The notes under the pieces: generated by a model
The model's database searches: none
Seen by the model: only the letters and a program-made list of their open reading frames with translations
What the model was told of the DNA's origin: nothing
Part shown: in pieces, positions 51,505 through 63,265 of the stretch
Position numbering within the stretch: position 1 is the first letter of the stretch
Layout of the letters: each line of letters starts with the position of its first letter
Position numbers and translations under genes: made by a program
Source: Lactifluus volemus
Lineage: Eukaryota > Basidiomycota > Agaricomycetes > Russulales > Russulaceae
NCBI GenBank assembly: GCA_022376515.1
Contig: WTXI01000027.1
Location: forward strand, 186,001-250,000
Length of the DNA stretch: 64,000 nucleotides
Direction of reading: 5' to 3'

Positions 51505-53530
51505 ATGGTGGTGGTGGCATCAACCAAGTTGACGTTATTGGAGGAGTTAGAGGTAAGGCTGCCCCTTGTCTTGTTTGCCGACATGAGACAAAGTTACAAC
51601 ACGTGTTCTCCCCCTCCCCTCCGCCCGCCCTCCTCGGTCTCGGGCTGTCCAGTTAGAGTTTCCCTCTTTGGATAGCTCACTCATCGCAGCCCTCATATCT
51701 GATTTCGATTCCGGCATACCAACAAGGCGCCAACTTCGCACCTTCCGCAAAAAACTCTCAAAACTTGCCATAGGAGCTGAGCAACAGCTCATAAATGAAC
51801 CCTCGCCTAGCAGTAGCGCCGCCGAGGGAAGCTATCGCACCTTTTCCCCACCTTGTACCCTAACCGACGCCACATCCCCGTTGGCCTCCCCACGCTCGAC
51901 TTCCAGTGCTGCCTCTTTCTCAACTCCCCTCTGCTTTTTACAGGCCGCTTTCCCCGGAGTTCCATCTACTCGTCTGGAGCACGCTATCGCCAATGCCCGC
52001 CCCGATGGTTCCACGGAGGATGTCGATATGGGTCGTGCCATTCAGCTTCTTTTAGCCCAGGAGTACTCGCCAGACGATGAAGAGAATGGGCTCATGCCTA
52101 CTAGTAGACCAGAACAGCGTGCTGTCAAGGGAAAAGGCAAGAAGAGGAAAGATAAAATCAAAGTCATCACTATCAATAGCGTGCGGCCTCCACAACAAAA
52201 TGTCCTCAAAAGTCCCAGTTATGTACCCCAGAGTCAAAACTCTTCTGGTGTTGATATCTGGACTTCGATATCCTCCATTTCCACTCAACTTGCCACTCTC
52301 CTTCCATCTCGCCCCGAATCTTTCTTCAAATCGTTCTTTCACTCACCCGAGTCTAGATCGCCTGCGGCAGCTGTTCGCCGTGCGCTCACCGCTATCATCA
52401 ATGCAGAGGATAATGATGACTCCCTTCTTGACATGGCAACGTTGCTTCGCCTACAAGAGATCCTCCAGTGCACCGACGAGTACAGCAAACTAGACGCCGA
52501 AGGGCAGCAACGTTTCCTTTCGGACACCCGTTTGTGCTTACGTGCAGTCGGGTCGCGACAAGATGACGCATTTGACCTCGTGTTGCTTCTGCGCAGCCTC
52601 CCGGATGATGCTGCAGAATGGCCGATTACCCCGCATCACCAGGGGTCGTCTCCACACAGTCCACACGGGGACAGTCACTCATTTGAGATGTCCAAACATA
52701 CGCCGTTTCCCATTTCTCCCCGCGCCGAGCTTCTACCGGGTCCTCGTTCCGGACCTGCATCTCCACCATTGCAAGGTGAATGGAATGTGGTGTCGCGCCA
52801 GAAGCGATCTGCTTCCACAAGTCATCATGCGCCACCTAATCACGCCTCTGCCGGTTTGCCCGGGACGTCCACACGTCAGATCAGCTTAGCTAATGACACG
52901 GAAATCGCCAGACTGAAGCAACGGGTTGATGACTTGGAAACTTGTCTTGCAGAAGCCTCCGAGTCGGCAGGCAAGGCTTGGAAGGGCGGCAGGTTGAAGA
53001 ACCTGGAGAGACAATACCATATTGAAGAGGTGCGCGTACTACTCGGTGCCGTGCTACCTGTCGTGCTGAGCATCACGTAGGTTCGTCGCTTACAAGAAGA
53101 GCGTAAGAATGTGACACTGGATTACCAAAGAGCCCGTGTACTCGCGACAAAGTTAGCTAGATGGTTGCATTCGACTCTTTGTCCTGTTAATGACCACCTT
53201 GTTACCAGAAAGACCACTGCATTTATTACTACTATCGACTTGCATTATACTACCGCTGCCCAAGCGGTCATTCTCGCCAAAGAGTTCCTCGAAGACTACG
53301 GTGCTTCTGAAAGTGAGCTCGTTCGCCTGCATATTTTAGACGTGAGGCACTGACAACGCGAAATTGCCATTGTAGCCCACCCCATGCAGTTCATCACCGG
53401 ACGAGGCAACCGTTCCATTGGCCATAAACCTGTCTTGGGGCCAGCTGTTTATAAAGCCCTGGTCGACGATGGTTGGGACGTGTCCACAATCGACGCAGGC
53501 CTCACCGTCCGTGGCCGCGTTCGGTTGTAG
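51505..53530 (+). CDS. CUE-like/Smr domain protein (Cue2-type endonuclease family)
   Basis: Exons 51505-51552, 51653-53029, 53081-53312, 53376-53530, all joins GT-AG and in phase. The N-terminus spans exon 1/2: LLEELE|LEFPSLDSSLI. A CUE-like helix follows (FLQAAFPGVPSTRLEHAIAN). Then comes a long helical middle, a coiled-coil start of a DUF1771-like part (NDTEIARLKQRVDDLE, QYHIEEVRRLQEERKN), and a C-terminal Smr domain: TIDLHYTTAAQAVILAKEFL, then MQFITGRGNRSIGHKPVLGP and KALVDDGWDVSTIDAGLTVR. Yeast Cue2 (CUE plus Smr) cuts mRNA at stalled ribosomes in no-go decay; this gene is the likely relative. The Smr entry motif is DLHY rather than the common DLHG, and the DUF1771 part looks shortened. 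Confidence 0.8.
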
Positions 53531-53804
53531 CATTATTCTCCCTAGCCCTCGGGGCTTCGGGATTCACACACATTACTTTTCTACAATCTTGTAGCACGAT
53601 CTTGTAGCACGATTGGATTATCTACGTCACCTTTGCTGTATACCTATGATGTAGCATTACAGTATTCGGACAAGACCTTAAGATCATGGCTCACTATCTG
53701 GCCACCGAAATATTGGGCTCTCCGGCCCGCAAGGATTGTTTACGTTCTTCTACGTCCATCGACAGAACTTTCTGAAGACTACCAGAACAACACACCCTTT
53801 CAAT
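53531..53804. other. Promoter-side gap of the acetyltransferase gene
   Basis: Includes duplicated TTGTAGCACGATCTTGTAGC (53590-53612). No gene. Confidence 0.5.
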
Positions 53805-55495
53805 ATGGCGGCCTCGCTGGATCTAGCAGCGGAGTCTTTAGAGGAATGGGGTGACGGTGATAGCGACGACACTTTTGACATTAGGCCGACGGTGCGCTCT
53901 CAAAGTCTGTCATATATACCCATATCCTTACCCTTAACCATTACCGTAGCGGAGACGACCCCCTGCTAGAAAGAAAAGAAAGAAAGGTGGTCATGAGCGT
54001 ACATCGCCCATGACACCCAAAAGTCCATCTGTCCCTCCACCGCCTTCCCTCCAACCCCTTCTTGACTCCTTGCGTCGAAGTATGCCTCCGTGGACAGCGA
54101 GGATGCAACTTTCGACGAAGTCACTGGATCCTTGCTAGCGGAGTATGCACAAGTCAGGGATGAGCTGGAGGAGCGGTATGAAAGGGATGACCTTGTGGGT
54201 TAATCACTAGCATTTCTCTTCGAGTGGATGTTGATTAACTAACACGGATGTCTGTTGTGCTCTGCGGGCGAAGGGAAGACCGTATTCGCTCCTTTCTACG
54301 TCAGAAGAGGCGAATCTTATAAAGATTTTCGAAGAGAGATCGTTGCACGGCCCGCTGAGCGTCGCCGACGCCATCGTATTGCGAAAGCTAAAGCTACAAC
54401 GGGTGAGTTTACGTACGACTTGGAGATATCAAAACGTATGTGTGTGTGTGATTCTAATCAAAACTTTTTTTTTTTGTTGAGACAGCACTCGCGAATCCAT
54501 AACTTGCCTCGGCCTCTCCTTCGTCCCAAGAATTTTGATGCTCCGCTTACAGCATTACTACTACCCCCTACAGCTCCCAAGACACCCGAGTGTGATCCCG
54601 AGGTGCTTGACGCGCTCTACGGCATACAATCGACGCCTTACCAGAACTCATTCCTATCACGCTTGAACGGCTTTGCCTTTCGCCCCTCGCCAGTCGTCGT
54701 CGCCACGGACTGGGAAGTGAGGACCGCTTGGATGGATCTCATGCAAGACATTCGTTCCCATTACGCGCTGAAATGGTATATATATGCTCCCCCATCCGAG
54801 TCAAAACAAAAAAAAAGGATATTGATGATACAGAGTGTGTTTTAGCCCAGACAGGGAGTTTGTCGTTCGAGAAGAACCTGTCGCACCCATCACATACGTG
54901 ACCTTGACAGCTGAACATTTGCCCCAAGTCCACGATTTGTTGCAGCGCTCGTTTTGGTCTGGAATCGATGGTTCGTCTCTCCCCCTCGTTACGGGTGCTT
55001 TTCGACCGAAAGTGATTCTTTGCCTGCCCAAAGTTAGTGATTCCTTACAGCACGGTCCCGACCGCGCAACGATCGTTGCAATGTACAAGCGTCTTGTGAT
55101 TGGATGCGCCATCCTCAGTTCGCCCGCGGAAACTTACATTACTTATCTCGCCGTCCGCGCTGGATGGGAGAATGCGCAAATTGCAACGTAAGTACACGCC
55201 ATTCCTTCGTCTTAAGACCGTTGACTCGAGACCGCTTTCAGTGCAATGCTTTTTCACCTCATCGATCGCAATCCGAACAAAGACATTACTCTTCACGTAT
55301 CTACAAACAATCCAGCGATGGTATACCCGTTATCTCTTAAATATTACCCAAGGCACTGACTTTGACCTGAAAAAGTTACTCTACAACCGCTTCGGTTTCA
55401 AGGCGGAAGAGTTCATCGTCGGCTTCTACGAAGATTACCTTGACCCGCAGTCACGGATGTCAAAAAATGCATTCCGTTTACGGCTCCGTCGATGA
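53805..55495 (+). CDS. KAT14 (CSRP2BP)-like GNAT acetyltransferase
   Basis: Probable start ATG 53805 (MAASLDLAAESLEEWGDGDS). The N-terminal part has a basic nuclear-signal-like exon (RRRPPARKKRKK) and an acidic helix (VRDELEERYERDDL). A middle domain reads ALYGIQSTPYQNSFLSRLNG and WMDLMQDIRSHYAL. The C-terminal GNAT domain matches KAT14 closely: LPQVHDLLQRSFWSGID, AETYITYLAVRAGWENAQIA, KDITLHVSTNNPAMLLYNRF and GFKAEEFIVGFYEDYL, ending NAFRLRLRR. In animals KAT14 is a subunit of the ATAC acetyltransferase complex; a fungal role is inferred to be acetylation of chromatin or other proteins. At about 54078 one A seems to be missing (LRR/KYASVDSED), breaking the frame. Its stop is 31 bp from the Sir2 stop. 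Confidence 0.85.
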
Positions 55496-55526
55496 ACTCA
55501 TCAAGGCGTACCATTGGACGTGGCAC

Positions 55527-58079
55527 TTATAACATCCGTGCCCTCTTTGTATCCCGTTTGGCGTCTACTGAGGTTATCGGCGTTGACGGCGAGGGTAATG
55601 GCGCGTTGGTCGCCGGACTAAACGGCAGTGCCTGTGCCGCCTCAAAATGGGACAACCATTTTCCGCCTTCAGCACCCTCGAAAAGCCAAATATGACTTGG
55701 GGGGAACACATTGGCTACAATACACCAAGACACATTGATAATCCACATACCTGTCTGCCACTCGTTTAGGAGTGGGGCTCTCGCACTCTTGCGATCGGCG
55801 CTTCATCAATACAGGAAGTGGCCCTCTTAGATATTGCCCGGCCTTCGCGGGTGGCAGAGTCCATCCAAGCTTCTCACAGATATGCTCAATGATACCGTCC
55901 GCGTCTCCCAGGAGGATAATCTGGCAACCACAATGAGAAAGAATCACAAAATAGAATGATGCAGCACAGACGTCAGGGTTGATATGTGTCACTGGTGTTT
56001 TGTTGATCAGAATCTGGCACAGTAGGACACTGTCGAGGACTATTGGTAGTGTAGATATAGTGTCACTTACCTGTGGCACGGAATGGGGCATATGTGCTGG
56101 TAGCAACATCATCAGACTCGATCACTATTTCATAAGATGAACCTACTGATAATGTCAGATACCGGCGCGACTTTTAACGATGTGCCTATTATGAGCAAAA
56201 GATCGACTTGTTCCCTGTCCCTTTCTAAACACTCCTCGAAATTGTCGGTTAGCTTTTCACCAAAGAACGTAATGTCCGGCTGCGCCGCCGCTTCAGAATC
56301 AAGACTTTGAAATTAAGAATGTGATGACCTTCATTATCCATGGTGGGAATGGAGATTCGTCATCCTCGTCGTCACTGTCTGGCTTCTTGCCGTATCTTTT
56401 CCTGCTGTTGGTCGCCTTACTCGATGCCTTTTCAGAATCACTACAGCCTTTGCACAAAGGCACCTCTCCTTGCATAATTTCTCCCTCGATGACGTTCCCC
56501 GGCACGCGACTGTGGCATTCCAAACAAGACGCAGTGGCAAAGGATCCATGACACTGCAGGACGTTTTGTACCCCGACGACCGTCTCGAGCGTGTCGATAT
56601 TTTGGGTATAGTTCTGTCCAACAAGGGAATGAGATAAGTCGCTAGAATCAGCCAGACAGACGATCACCACTCACGCGGAGAAGCTGTCAACGTGTGAATC
56701 GGCGCACGATAATGCGGTACATAAAAGACACCCACCTTCCCGTTATCCTCAACGAGTTTAATGAAACGATGACATGGCGATGGTGTAAAGTTCGACGGAT
56801 ATATTTGTCTCGCGAAAGAACTTGGCACGAACAAATTCCTTCACGTCAGCCTTGGGGAGACAGTAAGAAGCAGTTCCCTACGCACTAGAATACTGTATAC
56901 CATTAGCAGGTCTGAAAACTAACCCACGAAGGCGGAACATGGGAGTTGCTTATTTACCGGATGGATTTTCCTTGAAGTAGGATATATCAAACCTAGTCGG
57001 TATCAAATCAACATCACGCATTGACAGGTTGCGCGGAAAAAACGTTACATTTGTTGAGGGTCATCCAGATCATACTCTCCCGTCTCTTTCAATGTCGCGT
57101 ATAGGCCATTACGTGAGCGAAAATCTGGAATACCGCACGATACGCCTCATTCCAGCGGACTGCAGTGTGAGCGATTGGCTCTTGGGTCTGGGCATTCATA
57201 CGTACTGATACCAGCACCAGTCAAAACGAGTATACGGCGTGAAGAAGTGATAAGATTGACGGCGTCCTGAATCGTACTATACTGAGGCAGTCGCTCGCGC
57301 AACTGCAACCTGACCTGGAGTGTCAAAGTCTATTACCATAAAAAATGATGGCCTGCGCTCACTCTCCCGACAGAACCACTTGAACAAAATATACCAAAGT
57401 TTTGGGTTTCTTCATTTGCAATTCCTCGCACTGATTATACGGGTTAAACAGATCCACACTTTCGTAAGAGCTTCTTACTAGGTAGATGTCGAATGCACAA
57501 AGCAATTCAGGAATGGGGATCGCACGAGTGATTATATATTCTTTCATAAATGACGCCAGCCCTGTAGGTCGTGATCAGTACATCCTACACATGCAAGGAA
57601 ATGCCTTTCCTCGTTGTTTAAGATGAGTAGTCATCCCGTTGATTTGTTGCTTCGTCCAGCGAGGCACCTGGTTGTCTAGAGGGGAAAAAAAAGGTAAAGC
57701 GCGAGAGTCCGCGCGACATATGAGTACCCATCGATAGATCAAGAAGGCTGAGCGTGGTTATACCGTGTGGGCCAAAGAAGATATAGAAACCGTAGGGCAG
57801 GGGCAGTTCGACATTCCCTGCGGCGTCCCGGTCTAATTTCCGCTCGGAAAGGAAGCACTGCTCGTCTGCGACATCATCGCAGTCTTCTTCATCAAACCCA
57901 CCAAAGCCGTCAAGAATGTCATCTAACACGTCTTCTTCCATTTCCACGAGATCAGAAGCCTCTAAAAAAGCGCGTACTTGGCCCTCGTAAATCTCTCGGC
58001 GCTGCTTCGAAGACAGGCTCGAGGGATACCCAAGCGAGAAAGGCTGTTCTACATCCTGCAGAATCGGGGTATCGACCAT
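55527..58079 (-). CDS. Sirtuin, Sir2/Hst1-type NAD-dependent deacetylase
   Basis: Start ATG 58079 ([16 protein letters not shown]), an acidic N-terminal part ([20 protein letters not shown]), then a Sir2 N-terminal-type segment ([20 protein letters not shown]). The catalytic core, spread over many exons, reads [55 protein letters not shown] (catalytic H and first zinc cysteines), CKGCSD (second zinc pair), an acidic/basic insert, [33 protein letters not shown], then INKTPVTH. After another intron, [16 protein letters not shown] and a Ser/Pro tail end at 55527. All hallmarks of a class I sirtuin are present. It removes acetyl groups from histones or other proteins using NAD. It is convergent with the KAT14-like gene. 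Confidence 0.9.
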
Positions 58080-58410
58080 TTAGTCAAGACACCAGCTGTC
58101 AGTCCGTCAAGAAAGTAAAGAGGTGTAGTGATGGGTAGAACAGACGATGACCGCCCGAGAACGGTAATGCTCACGTGGTAAACGGACCGCGACATCCAGG
58201 GCAACGCGCGTTTATTGAGCTAACACAATGGCAGTACCAGGCTACCAGAAATTTTACATCTAGAAACAGACAGCAATTATGAAAGTAGCGTTCTAGTGAG
58301 AAGTGCGAGTACAAGGGGTTGAGTACAACGTGCGCTGCCAATGTGGACAGTCCGTGTTTTGATCAAAAAACGTGGTCAGGAAATCCCCAAATCAGGGTCA
58401 AGAAAATGGA
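58080..58410. other. Intergenic upstream of Sir2
   Basis: Promoter side of Sir2 and 3' side of the next minus-strand gene; no other signal. Confidence 0.5.
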
Positions 58411-60322
58411 TCAATCCCACCTCCCGTCCCAATTCCAGCCCTTACGGTCGAGAAGCAGCTCATCGTCACTCTCGCCGTGATGCACATCAATATCCATACC
58501 TTCCAAAGCCCTTACCCGAGCCACTGGGGGACGTGTGATCTGCGTTGGATTGCTTTGAGAGGAATCAGTAGGGTCGGACAATTTCTCGTCAAAACCAGAA
58601 ACTGGAAAGTCCGATGAGGTATTGCCATGGGCTTGTCCTTGTTTTATAGATGGATGGAGTTCGGCACCGAGGGAACCGCTGGCTGGAGGAACCACTGGTG
58701 GGCGGAAGGGGCGAATAGTACCTGATCGCGTTCGCGTGGTCAAGGCTGTAACAACTGTCGATATCTCTCCACCGCACGACACCACGGAAGGTGGTTTAGC
58801 CGGATAATCAGACGCGCGGATGGTGCTTGCTCGGTCCCGTTTCCTGCCCGATGTCTGGTGTACACTGGACAATGGGTCTAGTACGACAGTGTTCGCACTG
58901 TCAAGAGATCGAGAGCGCTGTATAAGGCTAACGGGACTGTTCCTCATCCCTGTGGAATGCAGAAGGTGAGATTCCGAAGGCAAAACTTAAGCATCGAATA
59001 GCCAAAGGGACAGGAAGAGGGATCGAGAAACCGACTATATACGGACTAAGAGGTCTGAGTCTGCATAGAGACGACTGGGTGCATCAATAAACGCGCCAAT
59101 AAGACATACCGTCAATGTCAAGACTATTAAGCATGCCACTCAGACTGGCAACTGTCTGCCCAGAGTCCGGCAAGTGAGGAGAGAGTGACGACACTGAATC
59201 CCTCTGAAGAGTGCTTTCCAGATTCAAGCCATTGGAGAGGGTTTTAGAGGTGTCAAACGAAGAGAAGATACTATCATGAGGGAAGTGACGTCGACGAAAT
59301 TCGAGGCCGTCCAAGTTGCACGAATTCATTGTGTTCTTATCAGGATCATGAAGGGTGCGGGTCGAACCAGAAGTGTTCGGTGCATTAGGACTTCCATTCC
59401 AGTCGACATGCGTGCGTATTGAGTCCTTGGTGACAATCGGAGTCGAAGTTTGTAGCGGAGCGCCGTCATTGAAAGCCTTGGAGGAGTAGTCCCAGTCCTG
59501 AAAGGGTGTACCAGGGGGCACGTAATCTTCAGAAAAAGGGCTATGAGAGAGCGCCTTGGCAGGCCTGAACCAATCCTGCACTGAAAGGTTTTGTAGCATA
59601 TAAGCAGTAGAAGCATTAGGAACATGAGAGTCGCATGTAATAGACTTCATAGAGCCGAGAGTGGGAAGAGATCCGCTAACAGGGAATAGAGCCTGATCAG
59701 ATACATTTTCACCCGGATGGGCATTCGCCTCTGAACGAGTACGAGTTTTGATATAGAACGGGGGGTGTTTGACTTTCTTTTTAGGTGAGTTGGCTCTTGA
59801 ACCTGATCGGGAGCAAGATCGGGAGATAGAACGACTTTGAAAAGGAGAAGCAAGACGCTTGACAATTCTATTTTCTTTGAGGTTACGGGAACCAGTACGG
59901 GAAAGCTGGCGACGAGAAGGAGGAACAGGAGACATAGAATCAGGAGCCTTTGGAGAACTGACAGGTGACAGATTAAAAGGAGTCTGATATTGAAGATTAT
60001 TAGTCCCATCGTTGAGAGAATTGAGAGTGTCCAAAGGGAAGACGGAACTATGGAGATCAGGGGAGGGCGAAGAAGCTACAGCATGCGTATTTTTAGCCCG
60101 CTTCGACGATTTCTGACAGTCGGTAACAGCCTGTTCATGAACGGGGTGAGGGCTGCTTATGGACTGCCGAGCACGTTTCTTCATACGTCGGGTCATTTCG
60201 GCAAGGGTCAAGTCGTCGCAGTCCGTAGCTTTAATCGGAGATGAAGAAACATGAAAGAGCCTGGATCTACCCTTTCTTTGAGAATATGTTGTGATCAGTC
60301 GTCCCTGTGACTTGGTAGCCAT
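58411..60322 (-). CDS. Ser/Pro-rich, probably nuclear protein of unknown function
   Basis: Start ATG 60322 (MATKSQGRLITTYSQRKG). A first long exon runs to about 59108 (ends SLDIDG|GTATGT); a second starts at about 58952 (GMRNSPVSLIQRSRSLDS) and ends EGMDIDVHHGESDDELLLDR, stop 58411. The sequence is disordered and basic with SP/TP sites (SPVSSPKAPDSMSPVPPS), RS-rich stretches (SRSISRSCSRSGSRANSPKK) and short motifs such as DDLTLAEMTRRMKKRARQ and QDWFRPAKALSHSPFSE. This suggests a phosphorylated chromatin or cell-cycle protein, but I do not recognise the family. Head-to-head with the next gene, 245 bp apart. Confidence 0.6.
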
Positions 60323-60567
60323 TCTCCCCTTCGGAAGAGGAGAAGACAGAGACTGTACCTCAGCAAGTCACGAGGAGGACCAAAATTATATAATATGTTC
60401 CCACGTGTCACGTCACTGTGGCTGTTCTAGTTTCGTGTTCAAGTCGGTGGTGACGGTCTCGAGAGCGCAGTTTCCCATCTCTCATGTTTCTACTTTGTTC
60501 ATTTAAACCATCATTTTAAACTTCTGGCTTCGTACTTTGACCAATAGCCTTTGACTCAGCCCCAACA

Positions 60568-63265
60568 ATGGTTACAATACGCAGAGCTCCTGCAGCCCCT
60601 CGGACCAGTTCTGAGGCTTCCGACGATCCATCAAAGGCGACTTCCTCGTCAAAGGCGGCTTCACATCATACTCCACATTTCCCAGAACAATCGAGCCTCC
60701 TTATGAATGGAAAATCCAGAGAAGGTCCTCACGACGGGTCTCGCGAGGACGGATCCCGTGATGCGGTGAGTCATGTCGTCGAACCGTTGCATCTACAGCT
60801 CACTGGTCCCGTCATCTGCAGGGAGGTCCTCAATCAAAGAAGAATAAGCCAGGGCGAAGATCCAAGAATGGGGGCAGGGTGCGTTCGATCGAATAATATC
60901 TTGGCCCATCTCATCCCATGAGTTAGAAGCGAAAAGACAAAGACAAGCACGCAAACCTTGCCGATGTTTTGCTGCGCTACCTCTTGCTATTTTTTACTAT
61001 TTATTCTTTGGCTGTATGCCCTCATGATTCAGACCTCAAGTCTCCTGTCTGTCGTGGCCTATCGGAGTATCGTCGACTAATTCTGGAACCATACATTTAC
61101 CCCGCCGTCAACAATGCACTCTCTCACCCCTCCGTCCTACCATACGTCGACCGCGCGAAGCCTTTTGCTAATCGGGTCATTCAAATCGCAGGGCCCGTCG
61201 TCTTGCGCACGCAGCGCGAGTGGGACCACCGTATTGCTCCTCAGTGGAACAAAGTCATCGTTCCGCAGTATCGCAAGTACATCGTCCCGCAGTATCAAAA
61301 GTATATCACCCCCCACGTGGAGCGTGCTAGTGCCATTATCGAGCCTTATTTTTTTGCCGTCGAGGAGAAATACGAATCCCTGTTAGGACCTCACGTTCGG
61401 CATGTTATTAGCAGCGCGAGCCGGTATCAACGTGCATTTCGACCATACATCCATCTCGCTGCTGATCGGACCTATTCCGGTTATCAAACTACCAGACCCT
61501 ACCTCCATCCCGTCTGGCAGCGTATCAAGCAGGCTCTCAAACACCTCTTGATTTTCTTGCGCGCTCAACGCCGCCAATTTGTCGACCCGCATGTAGCAAA
61601 AATCTGGGAGCGAATTAAAGAGCTTAGCCGCGGTGATGACGAGACTTTCACGGAGCAACCACCCTTAGCACTTTCAGTTTCTCAGGTCCCCGTCGAGACG
61701 ACCGTAGGCACCCATGCTGTGCAAGAACAGACAGAAAAGCTGGATGAAGTGGAACTTTCATCGTCTTTTGAGCATTTCATCCGTTCATCCACTCTGTCTT
61801 CACCACCCACGGAATCCTCCCTCGACTCTCACCCTCCGCTAGGAGCAGATATTACTGTTGAAGCGGCACTTGAAATATCTCCTTCGGTTACTAGTTCGCT
61901 TATGGGGCCCAGCTCCACCTCAGCGAATTCATCTCAGCCTCAGGAGTCCTTGCCCTTGCCGACAATCTCTCCTTCATCTACCCCAACACTTGCCCCACAC
62001 CTTGATGACGATGTGGACCTGGAAGCCTTTTTTGCAGACATTGGACTCCGTGATGAAGAACCCGAGGCCGAAATAACGGAGGCAGAAGATGTTCCTGAAC
62101 CTTCACTCAGCGCAGAGCAGCTAGAGGAACTTCGCCTCGAGAAGCTCGCCAAAACAGCAGAGAAACGTCGGAATATCATGGAACGTCATGCAAAGTGGGA
62201 GGAGGTGTTGGAGAGTGCCATCAAAGAGAAGAGAAAAGCACTGCGTAAGACCCTCGTCGCAATGCGAAAAGCCGCAGTTCTGGAGTTTAAGACAAATAAC
62301 GACTTGCAATCCGCTGTCGACCAACTCGTCGAAAACGCCGAGAAGCTCTTGAAAGGCGCTGAAGCGTATCTCAACAACGTGAAGGAAGAATCACGAATGG
62401 CAGAGGAAAAGGCTGCCTTGTGGACCAAAGTTCTTGAAAAAGTTTCGACGAAGTTTACAGAGCATGTCGATCACACGGAAGAGGCGGTCAACAGATGGTA
62501 CAGTGGGCATCTGGATAAGGAAATGGCGGAAGTGAGATCTACTTTTCGTTTTTTTCTGGCCCAGCTTGGCTCACTGTAGTGACTACCCTATAGGTTCGTC
62601 AACTTACCCACGAAATCAGAGAGATTGCCGACAGCGCCCAAGCAGATGTAGGATACGACTACATCTGGCTTGCTGATGTGACCTATGATGACTGGCAACG
62701 TTATCATGCCCTACTTGGGAGTGCGTTTTCTTTGACCCCTGCACATATCTTTCTCTTACTCAATCACACGTCTTCAGGGTCGAATAACTTTACGACCCTG
62801 GCGATCTCGATTCAGAATGGCACTCACCCTTCACCACCTGCTAATCCTGTTCCGGATGCTATGCATAAGCTTCAACTCGAGCTAGAGGACGTGATTGCCG
62901 GTTTTGAGACTCGATTCCGCCACATCAAACAGAATGGCCTCAAGGCCTTAGAATCTCTCCCAGGACACAAGGAAGAGGTGGAACAAGATGGTGAATCACT
63001 CCAACCTCCTGAAGTCTCCATCCTTCCGGTTCCAAAAGAAGATGAGTCTGACCCTGCCCCTGTACTTGGTAGTGAGCGGCCCGTCATTGGACGGGGAAAG
63101 GCAGAGGTTGAAGAGGCGTTTGCGCGCAGAGAGGACACCTTGAACCGGATCCACGGTCAGGAGGTTGCAGGCAGTCCCCCCGACGAAACCAATGAGGCAG
63201 ACCCGAGTCTTGGTAAACCGAATACCGTACCTGACTCTACGATCCCTTTGCATGCAGAGTTATGA
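60568..63265 (+). CDS. Long helical, membrane-anchored protein, unknown function
   Basis: Exons 60568-60765, 60822-60878, 60927-62531, 62594-62720, 62778-63265; each join keeps frame. Order: disordered Ser-rich N-terminus, a basic patch (KKNKPGRRSKNGGRKRKDKD), a single membrane helix (VLLRYLLLFFTIYSLAV), then repeated helical units containing VIVPQYRKYIVPQYQKYITP and similar P-x-(W/Y) phrases up to about residue 300. An acidic Ser-rich linker and a long coiled coil (EELRLEKLAKTAEKRRNIME onward) follow, with a second coiled-coil/Pro-rich tail. The basic patch before the helix predicts an N-in/C-out orientation, but that is an inference. Not recognised by family. Confidence 0.75.
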
